Shown: positions 34,285 through 40,676 of the stretch, piece after piece
Layout of the letters: every line of letters starts with the position of its first letter
Numbering within the stretch: the stretch's first letter is position 1
From: DATKWS01 sp035529435
GTDB taxonomy: Bacteria > Krumholzibacteriota > Krumholzibacteriia > Krumholzibacteriales > Krumholzibacteriaceae
Length of the DNA: 42,798 bases
Reading direction: 5' to 3'
NCBI GenBank assembly: GCA_035529435.1
Contig: DATKWS010000032.1
Span: forward strand, 1-42,798
The notes under the pieces: generated by a model
Database searches by the model: none
What the model was told of the DNA's origin: nothing
What the model saw: only the letters and a program-made list of their open reading frames with translations
Made by a program: the position numbers and the translations under genes

Positions 34285-34298
34285 CACCGGGTAACCGG
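34285..34298 (+). other. intercistronic hairpin atpK-atpE
   Basis: CCGG-GTAA-CCGG forms a 4-bp stem closed by a GTAA loop, which as RNA is a GNRA tetraloop. The surrounding CACCGGGTAACCGG is a near copy of the sequence after atpH at 31664. It lies 12 bp past the atpK stop and could limit RNA decay or read-through. Confidence 0.3.
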
Positions 34299-34363
34299 GG
34301 GGACCGGAATCGGATGTGAAATGCAAATTCGAAATCTAACCACTGATACACGGGTACAAAAAC

Positions 34364-34975
34364 ATGGCAATTGATGATATTCTCAAGCGGATCGACGAGG
34401 AAGCGGAGGCGGTGATCCGGGGTAAACTCGATGAAGCCGGGCGCATGGCCGCCGCGGTGCGTGACGAATACGCCGGGAAGGCCGAACAGCTGGAAACGGA
34501 GCTGCGGCTTCGGGCCGAGAAACGGGCGCACGAGGAAGAGCGTCGCCTCATCGTGAACGAACAGCTCGAGATCCGCAAAGGGCTCCTCGCAAAGAAGCGC
34601 GAGATACTGAACACCCTCTATGAACGTGCGTTGAGCCGTATCGGGGAGCTTCCCCGGGACCGGTACCGGAAGGTCGTTGCATTCCTCATCATCGACGGGG
34701 CCGTCTCGGGCAATGAGGAGATCGTCGTCCCGCCGGAGCACCGCAATCTATTCGGCGATCAATTTCTCACCGGGCTCAACGAAGCCTACCCGGGGGGCGG
34801 AAAATTCACCATTGCCGCCGGGACCGGCGATTTCAAATGGGGCGTGGTCTTGCGGGAAGGCAGGCGTGTGGTCGATCTGACGCTGGGAGTGCTCTTCGAG
34901 CAGCTTCGCGAGCGGATCGAGCCAGCGATCGCCGCGGTGATGTTTCCCGCAGAAAAGAATCAGGAGAAGGGTTGA
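34364..34975 (+). CDS. atpE: V/A-type ATPase peripheral stalk subunit E
   Basis: The 203-residue subunit E pairs with subunit H to form the outer stalks. The N-terminal half (about 1-95) is a long charged helix (ILKRIDEEAEAVIRGKLDEA, KRAHEEERRLIV). The C-terminal half is globular, with VPPEHRNLFG and WGVVLREGRRVVDLTLGVLFEQLRE (read in parts), which contacts the A3B3 head. Family identity is low, but the length and gene position match ntpE. The ATG lies 91 bp after atpK and has only a weak ACGGGT-like ribosome site, so translation may be lower than that of the ring subunit. Confidence 0.92.
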   Translation: MAIDDILKRIDEEAEAVIRGKLDEAGRMAAAVRDEYAGKAEQLETELRLRAEKRAHEEERRLIVNEQLEIRKGLLAKKREILNTLYERALSRIGELPRDRYRKVVAFLIIDGAVSGNEEIVVPPEHRNLFGDQFLTGLNEAYPGGGKFTIAAGTGDFKWGVVLREGRRVVDLTLGVLFEQLRERIEPAIAAVMFPAEKNQEKG

Positions 34976-34977
34976 CC

Positions 34978-35937
34978 GTGGATTATACCTATGCGGTCGC
35001 CAGGCTGCGTGCGATCGAAGCCGTAATGCCGGACAGGGCATGGTTCCAGCGGCTTGCCAGGACGCCCGAGGAGGGCATCCTCGGCGCGCTGAAGGAACAG
35101 TATCCCGCATTCGAGGGGATGACCTCGCTTGCCGGATTCGAGGAGGGTATCGAGGCCGGGCGGCTGGCCGTTCTCGAACTCGTCTCCGCCCTCGTGCCCG
35201 ATCCCCGTGCGCGCGAATTCTTCCGGGCCGGCTACGATTTCGATAATCTCGTGCATATGTGGAAAGCCTGGAAACTCGAATCCAAGCCGGCGCTCGTACC
35301 GTTCGGCCTCGTCGATACCGAACTGATCGAAGGGGCGGTGCGCGGTGAGCGGGGAGGCGACCTGCCGCCGTACCTCGGCGATCTTCTCGAGAGGATCTCG
35401 GCGATGGGCGATGACGGCGGGCTCACGGAGGCGGCGTTTGAGGCCGAACGCGCGAAATGGCGTTTCCTCGGTTTTATCGCGCCGGGGGCGGGGGCGGCGG
35501 GGTACATACGGACCAAGATAGACCTCGCGAACATCAAGAGTGCGATCAGGATGAGGAGGAATGAACTGAGGAGGACCGAACGTGGAACGGTCTGGCTGGA
35601 GGGAGGAGAGATAGAGGCCACGCGGTGGCAGTCGTTGATGAGGGATGGCGAGGAAGAGATCTTGAAATTTCTCGAGATGACCAGCTACCGCAAACTCGTT
35701 AGCCTCGGTCTCGAGCGCGAGATGCCGCTCTGGCGCCTGGAGCCCCTTCTCCGGGCGCAGCTCTTCGAGTACCTCGGGCCGAGCCGGTACCGGTTTTTCG
35801 ATATATCGCCGGTTCTGTATCACATCGAGCTTCATGAACGGAACGAGCAGCTCGTCCGTGCGATCGTCGTGGGTCAGATCAACGGGCTGCCGGAGGATAT
35901 GATTCTGGAGAAGATCGACGCACTGATCCCGTCCTAA
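34978..35937 (+). CDS. atpC: V/A-type ATPase subunit C (d-type rotor cap)
   Basis: The 319-residue subunit C sits on the K ring and joins it to the central shaft D-F. The protein is helical with three similar bundles. Family-like segments include YTYAVARLRAIEAVMPD, FFRAGYDFDNLVHMWKAWKLE and FRFFDISPVLYHI-like text near the end (RFFDISPVLYHIELHERNEQ). I chose GTG 34978 behind AAGGG. TTG 34972 overlapping the previous stop (TTGA) is an alternative adding two residues. The order after atpE and before atpF is standard. Confidence 0.92.
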   Translation: MDYTYAVARLRAIEAVMPDRAWFQRLARTPEEGILGALKEQYPAFEGMTSLAGFEEGIEAGRLAVLELVSALVPDPRAREFFRAGYDFDNLVHMWKAWKLESKPALVPFGLVDTELIEGAVRGERGGDLPPYLGDLLERISAMGDDGGLTEAAFEAERAKWRFLGFIAPGAGAAGYIRTKIDLANIKSAIRMRRNELRRTERGTVWLEGGEIEATRWQSLMRDGEEEILKFLEMTSYRKLVSLGLEREMPLWRLEPLLRAQLFEYLGPSRYRFFDISPVLYHIELHERNEQLVRAIVVGQINGLPEDMILEKIDALIPS

Positions 35938-35956
35938 GGAGAGGAGACGACGACAC

Positions 35957-36310
35957 GTGTCACGGAGCATTGCCGTCATTGGACATTCCGATTCCATAGA
36001 GTACTTCAGGATCCTCGGGTGCGAGACGTACGAAACGGAAAACGGGGAACTGACCGAGGAGAAATTTCTCGAGGTCCTCGAGCGTCGATTCAAGATCATA
36101 CTGGTCACGGAGGAAGTATTCCACCAGTACAAGAACCTCATCCGCAAACGTACGCAGCGCACGTTTCCCGTGGTGAGCATCATCCCGGATGTGCGGGGGG
36201 CGGTCTGGACCGAGAAGGGGCTCGCCTCCGAGGGCGTGGGATTCGAGGAGCTGAGGATCGCCGTCGTCAGGGCGGTCGGGCAGGATATCGCGAGTGTGGC
36301 GAAGGAGTGA
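35957..36310 (+). CDS. atpF: V/A-type ATPase subunit F
   Basis: A 117-residue subunit of the central shaft, bound to D and regulating rotation. It is an alpha/beta protein with the typical opening SRSIAVIGHSDSIEYFRILG, the strand FKIILVTEEVF, and PVVSIIPDVRGA followed by a C-terminal helix. The start is GTG 35957 after the strong purine-rich site GGAGAGGAG at 35938-35946. It is called NtpG in E. hirae. A 135-bp gap with a palindrome follows before atpA. Confidence 0.93.
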   Translation: MSRSIAVIGHSDSIEYFRILGCETYETENGELTEEKFLEVLERRFKIILVTEEVFHQYKNLIRKRTQRTFPVVSIIPDVRGAVWTEKGLASEGVGFEELRIAVVRAVGQDIASVAKE

Positions 36311-36322
36311 ACGCCCGGGCGT
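36311..36322. other. 12-bp palindrome between atpF and atpA
   Basis: ACGCCCGGGCGT is a perfect 12-bp palindrome beginning at the base after the atpF stop codon. The remaining 120 bp before atpA show no gene. It could be a processing site or a protein-binding site separating the rotor and stator genes from the catalytic head genes. GC-rich palindromes are not rare here. Confidence 0.3.
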
Positions 36323-36445
36323 ATGGAGTCGAGATCGGGATAAGCGTCGATACGGATTGAGCGCGCGCACGGGACTGCACGTTCCTGGTAGCCGCTCGGA
36401 CGTTGAGAGAGAAGAAAACACGAAGACGAAGGAGACACGGCGACA

Positions 36446-38245
36446 ATGGATGCTGGAAGGATCGTGAAGGTTTCTGGTCCCCTCATCGTTGCGGAGGGAA
36501 TGGACAGGGCCAAGATGTTCGAGGTGGCACGGGTCAGCGACAGGAAGCTGATCGGCGAGATCATCGAACTCCACGGGGACCAGGCGTATATCCAGGTGTA
36601 CGAGAATACATCGGGACTCGGCCCCGGCGAGGAGGTTCACTCGACGGGCCTGCCCCTGAGCATCGAGCTCGGGCCGGGCCTCCTGCAATCGATCTACGAC
36701 GGCATCCAGCGCCCATTGAACGTGATCTACAACCAAGAGGGACATTTCATCACCCGCGGGGTCGACGTACCGGGGCTCGATCGCGAGCGGAAGTGGGAGT
36801 TCGTGCCGAACGGGGAGCTGAAGGTGGGGATGGAGGTGCGTACAGGCGATATTCTCGGTGAAATCCAGGAGACCGCGCTCATCGTCCACAAGGTGCTCGT
36901 TCCTCCGACGATCAAGGGGGGTACGCTCAAGCGAAAGCCCGAAAAGGGCAGTTACCGCATCGAGGATACGATTGCCGAGATCGAAACGGCAGACGGCACC
37001 GAGGAACTGTGCCTGTACCATCGCTGGCCGGTGCGTACCCCGCGCCCCGTCGTGAAGAAGCTCATCCCCGAGAAACCACTCGTTACGGGACAGCGGGTCA
37101 TCGATACATTTTTCCCCGTCGGGCAGGGGGGAACGGCCACGGTTCCCGGCCCGTTCGGGGCGGGCAAGACCGTCATACAGCACCAGCTCGCCAAATGGTC
37201 CGATGCCAACATCATCGTGTACATCGGGTGCGGGGAGCGGGGCAACGAGATGACTGACGTGCTCCAGGAATTTCCCGAACTCATCGACCCTGCGAGCGGC
37301 CGTCCCCTGATGGAGCGCACCGTCCTCATCGCCAACACCTCCAACATGCCGGTTGCGGCGCGGGAAGCGTCGGTATACACGGGGATTACGATCGCCGAAT
37401 ACTTCAGGGATATGGGGTACGACGTGGCGGTGATGGCCGATTCCACATCACGCTGGGCCGAGGCTATGCGCGAGATGTCCGGGCGTCTCGAGGAAATGCC
37501 CGGTGAGGAGGGATATCCCGCCTATCTGCCATCCCGCATCGCCGGCTTCTACGAGCGGGCCGGCCGCACCGTCTGCCTCGGAAGCGATGAACGCATCGGA
37601 ACGTTGAGTGTCATCGGCGCGGTCTCACCGCCCGGCGGCGATCTCTCCGATCCGGTCGTCCAGGCGACACTCAAGGTCGTCAAGGTGTTCTGGTCTCTCG
37701 AGGACCAGCTCGCCTTCGAACGGCACTTTCCGGCGATCGGCTGGCTCTCGAGCTATTCACTCTACCACGACAATCTGGCCGGTTATTTCAGGGACGAGGT
37801 GATCGAGAACTGGCAGGAACTGCGTACCGAGGCGATGAGTCTGCTCCAGAAGGAGTCGGAGCTCAACGAGCTCGTACGTCTCGTGGGCGTCGATTCACTC
37901 TCATCACAGGATCGTGTGGTCCTCGAAACAACGAAGGAGATACGGGAGGATTTTCTCCACCAGTCGGCCTTCGACCCCGATGATGCATTTACGAGGCTTT
38001 CCAAGCAGCACCGGATGATCGATGCGATCATCCAGCTCCACCATGCCTCCCTGCGGGCGCTCGACCGGGGCGCGCCGCTCAGAAAACTCCTCGATCTCAA
38101 GGTCCGGGAGAAGATATCACGCATGCGCTGGATTCCCGAGGATGCGATGCAGCAGTTCGACGGGATACTGGATGATATCAAGAGCCAGATCGAGGAGTGT
38201 TGCAAGGAGAACCGGCACGGGGAAGGCGAGCAGGATGCACGTTGA
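36446..38245 (+). CDS. atpA: V/A-type ATPase catalytic subunit A
   Basis: The 599-residue catalytic subunit. Walker A is GPFGAGKT at 235-242. The arrangement GCGERGNEMTDVLQEFPEL supplies the glutamate and nearby residues for hydrolysis, and MADSTSRWAEAMREMSGRL carries Walker B and SRWAEA, a V/A-type hallmark. The so-called bulge or non-homologous region specific to V/A ATPases (ITRGVDVPGLDRERKWEFVP) lies near 103-122, which separates it from F-type beta subunits. A helical C-terminal domain follows. GGAG at 36431-36434 precedes the ATG. It forms the A3B3 head with the next gene. Confidence 0.97.
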   Translation: MDAGRIVKVSGPLIVAEGMDRAKMFEVARVSDRKLIGEIIELHGDQAYIQVYENTSGLGPGEEVHSTGLPLSIELGPGLLQSIYDGIQRPLNVIYNQEGHFITRGVDVPGLDRERKWEFVPNGELKVGMEVRTGDILGEIQETALIVHKVLVPPTIKGGTLKRKPEKGSYRIEDTIAEIETADGTEELCLYHRWPVRTPRPVVKKLIPEKPLVTGQRVIDTFFPVGQGGTATVPGPFGAGKTVIQHQLAKWSDANIIVYIGCGERGNEMTDVLQEFPELIDPASGRPLMERTVLIANTSNMPVAAREASVYTGITIAEYFRDMGYDVAVMADSTSRWAEAMREMSGRLEEMPGEEGYPAYLPSRIAGFYERAGRTVCLGSDERIGTLSVIGAVSPPGGDLSDPVVQATLKVVKVFWSLEDQLAFERHFPAIGWLSSYSLYHDNLAGYFRDEVIENWQELRTEAMSLLQKESELNELVRLVGVDSLSSQDRVVLETTKEIREDFLHQSAFDPDDAFTRLSKQHRMIDAIIQLHHASLRALDRGAPLRKLLDLKVREKISRMRWIPEDAMQQFDGILDDIKSQIEECCKENRHGEGEQDAR

Positions 38246-38271
38246 GCTTTTGACATGAAAAGGGGATACGA

Positions 38272-39768
38272 ATGGTAACCACGTATTCAACGATAGAAGA
38301 TATCGTCGGTCCGCTGATACTGCTCGACGGCGTTGATCATGCCACGTACGAGGAGCTCGTCGAGGTGGAACTTCCGACGGGCGAACTCCGCCGGGGGCAG
38401 GTTCTCGAGGTCGACCGGGACAAGGTCCTGATACAGGTCTTCGAGGGAACAAGGGGCGTCGATGTCGCCACGACCAAGGTCAGATTTCTCGGCAGGGGAC
38501 TCGAGCTCGCCGTATCTCCCGATATTCTCGGCAGGGTGTTCAGCGGGCTGGGCATCCCGATCGACGAGGGACCGCGGATCATTCCAGAGAAAAAACTCGA
38601 TATCAACGGGAGTCCGATCAATCCGTACGCACGTATCTATCCAAAGGAGTTCATTCAGACGGGGATCTCCGCCATCGACGGTCTCAACACCCTGGTGCGC
38701 GGGCAGAAGCTTCCCATATTCTCGGGATTCGGGCTGCCCCATTCCGAGCTGGCGGCCCAGATCGCCCGGCAGGCGACGGTGCCCGGCGCCGAGTCGGCCT
38801 TCGCCATCGTTTTCGCCGCGATGGGGATCACGTTCGAGGAGGCGAATTACTTCATACGGGATTTCCAGGAAACGGGCGCCATGGAACGTGTGGTTCTCTT
38901 TGTCAATCTGGCCAACGATCCGACCATCGAGCGTATCGCCACTCCGCGGACGGCACTGACCGCCGCCGAGTACCTCGCTTTCGAGCGGGGCATGCACGTG
39001 CTCGTGATCATGACCGATATGACCAACTACTGCGAGGCTCTCCGCGAGGTGTCGGTGGCCCGCAAGGAGATTCCCGGCCGGCGGGGCTATCCGGGCTACC
39101 TCTACACCGACCTCGCCACGATGTACGAACGTGCGGGGCTTCTCAAGGGAGACAAGGAGGGGGAGGTCAAGGCGGGCTCGATCACGCAGATCCCCGTTCT
39201 ATCTATGCCGGACGATGACAAGACACACCCCATCCCCGATCTCACCGGATACATAACCGAGGGGCAGATCATTCTCGACCGGGTGCTCCACCGCAAGGGG
39301 ATCTACCCGCCGATCAACGTGCTCCCCAGCCTCTCGCGCCTCAGGGACAAGGGGATCGGTGAGGGACGGACGCGCGATGACCACGCCCAGGTCGCAAACC
39401 AGCTCTTCTCGTCGTATGCGAGGAGCAAGGAGGTCGAGGAGCTGGCCGTGGTGCTCGGCGAGGCGGCGCTCACGGAGACCGACCGCGCTTTCATGGCGTT
39501 CGGCGATGAATTCGAGCGGCGGTTCGTTCGGCAAACCCTCGACGAGAACCGCTCGATCGCGGAAACCCTTTCGATCGGCTGGGATCTGCTCGCGATGATA
39601 CCGCGCGCCGAACTGAAGCGCGTCCGTGATGAGTTCGTGGAGAAATACATGCCGAAGGACGCGCGGGCCGGCACGGATGCCGGGGAGGCCGGGCGAGGAG
39701 AGCGGGAGAGCGATGCAGCGGAACCAACAGCGCCGGAGAACGAAGAGCAGCCGGACAGAAAGTCCTAG
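38272..39768 (+). CDS. atpB: V/A-type ATPase subunit B
   Basis: The 498-residue non-catalytic head subunit. The Walker A site is degenerate (FSGFGLPHSELAAQIARQ), as in all V/A-type B subunits. Other core segments are PVLSMPDDDKTHPIPDLTGYITEGQ (in two parts), YPPINVLPSLSRL and the helical C-terminal domain. From about residue 465 it ends in a tail rich in Glu, Asp, Ala and Gly that most relatives of about 460 residues lack. It lies 26 bp after atpA. B alternates with A in the hexamer and contributes an arginine to the catalytic site. Confidence 0.97.
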   Translation: MVTTYSTIEDIVGPLILLDGVDHATYEELVEVELPTGELRRGQVLEVDRDKVLIQVFEGTRGVDVATTKVRFLGRGLELAVSPDILGRVFSGLGIPIDEGPRIIPEKKLDINGSPINPYARIYPKEFIQTGISAIDGLNTLVRGQKLPIFSGFGLPHSELAAQIARQATVPGAESAFAIVFAAMGITFEEANYFIRDFQETGAMERVVLFVNLANDPTIERIATPRTALTAAEYLAFERGMHVLVIMTDMTNYCEALREVSVARKEIPGRRGYPGYLYTDLATMYERAGLLKGDKEGEVKAGSITQIPVLSMPDDDKTHPIPDLTGYITEGQIILDRVLHRKGIYPPINVLPSLSRLRDKGIGEGRTRDDHAQVANQLFSSYARSKEVEELAVVLGEAALTETDRAFMAFGDEFERRFVRQTLDENRSIAETLSIGWDLLAMIPRAELKRVRDEFVEKYMPKDARAGTDAGEAGRGERESDAAEPTAPENEEQPDRKS

Positions 39769-39780
39769 AGGATCATCACG

Positions 39781-40413
39781 ATGAAGCGGAAGGTCAATCC
39801 CAATAGGATGATGCTGCTGCGGCTCCGCCGCCGCCTCGAGCTCGCCAGGCGCGGCCACAAGCTGCTCAAGAACAAGCAGGAAAAATTGATGCAGAATTTC
39901 TTCGCGCTGGTCAAGGAAACCACCGTGCTCCGGCGGGACGTCGAGCGCCGTTTCCTCGAGATCGGCGAGCAGTACCTCGAGGGAAGGGCCGCCACCGATC
40001 GCCAGGCCCTCGAGGATGCACTCGAGCTCAGTACGCGAAGGGGCACACTCGATGTCGACATCAGGTACGAGATGAACATCAAGATCCCGACCTTCACCCA
40101 CACCATTCCCGATAAAGAGCTTTCCTACACCCTCGCCACTACCTCGCCGGAGCTCGACGGCGCATTCCAGGGGCTCTTCGAATCGTTTCAGGACATGCTG
40201 CGATTGACGGAGCGGGAAAACGCCCTCTTTCACATGTCCGAGGAGCTCGAGAAAACGCGGCGCCGCGTCAATGCGCTGGAGTATGTACTGATACCGGATC
40301 TCGAGACGACCATCCGCAGCATCGAGAGCAAGCTGAGCGAGAACGAGCGGAGCAACCAGACGCGCCTGATGAAAATCAAGGATATGGTCGAGAAGAAGGC
40401 ATCCTCGGTATAA
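39781..40413 (+). CDS. atpD: V/A-type ATPase subunit D
   Basis: The 210-residue central shaft that turns inside the A3B3 head. Conserved terminal helices are clear: NPNRMMLLRLRRRLELARRG at the start, and RVNALEYVLIPDLETTIRSI in the long C-terminal helix. A beta-hairpin segment with alternating hydrophobics (TLDVDIRYEMNIKIPTF) lies between them. The gene begins 12 bp after atpB and closes the operon in the same position as ntpD. With F and C it transmits torque to the K ring. No further ATPase gene follows. Confidence 0.95.
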   Translation: MKRKVNPNRMMLLRLRRRLELARRGHKLLKNKQEKLMQNFFALVKETTVLRRDVERRFLEIGEQYLEGRAATDRQALEDALELSTRRGTLDVDIRYEMNIKIPTFTHTIPDKELSYTLATTSPELDGAFQGLFESFQDMLRLTERENALFHMSEELEKTRRRVNALEYVLIPDLETTIRSIESKLSENERSNQTRLMKIKDMVEKKASSV

Positions 40414-40431
40414 TCCGTTCTCCCCTGCATC

Positions 40432-40458
40432 ACCGGCCGATTTTCTGGCGGCGCCGGT
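40432..40458 (+). terminator. possible terminator after the V/A-ATPase operon
   Basis: ACCGG at 40432-40436 pairs with CCGGT at 40454-40458 and CCG/CGG extends the stem, with a 2-nt bulge. It follows the last operon gene by 18 bp and precedes a new promoter candidate. There is no T run after it, so it is weak evidence for termination. Confidence 0.3.
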
Positions 40459-40473
40459 ATATCCGTTAAGATA

Positions 40474-40502
40474 TTGACATCACCCGTGGCACGTTTTATG
40501 TT
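40474..40502 (+). promoter_or_regulatory. strong promoter candidate for the terminal gene
   Basis: TTGACA at 40474-40479 and TATGTT at 40497-40502 are 17 nt apart, a full -35 consensus with the same -10-like hexamer as at rpsO and the V/A-ATPase operon. It leaves a leader of about 165 nt. That leader holds a short hairpin GTGCA-CCTC-TGCAC (40571-40584) and GGTGG/CCACC (40623-40638) ahead of the ribosome site. Confidence 0.65.
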
Positions 40503-40676
40503 ACAGATAGAGTTAAGGGAGCCGAGAGAGACCCACACCGTACATTCTCCCATTCGCCCATGTGTATACAGTGCACCTCTGCACCGGGCGGTCGAACGTT
40601 CCCACTTCGCGCGGAACGGAATGGTGGGGGATGCCACCCCGACGGCGTGTAACGGAACACGGTAAGGAGTGGAACA

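Noticed and set aside
31789..34326. 845-codon open frame on the minus strand across atpI and atpK
   Set aside because: It mirrors the codon positions of real plus-strand genes. Its His/Arg/Pro/Glu-rich translation shows no domain, and GC-rich codon bias produces such shadows.
36446..39768. Head subunits as an F-type ATPase
   Set aside because: The A subunit has the V/A-specific insertion and SRWAEA, the B subunit has a degenerate Walker A, and subunits I, E, C, D and F are V/A-type.
40563..40570. TGTATACA palindrome in the leader of the terminal gene as an operator
   Set aside because: It is an isolated 8-bp palindrome downstream of the promoter, with no second copy found in other spacers, so chance is likely.
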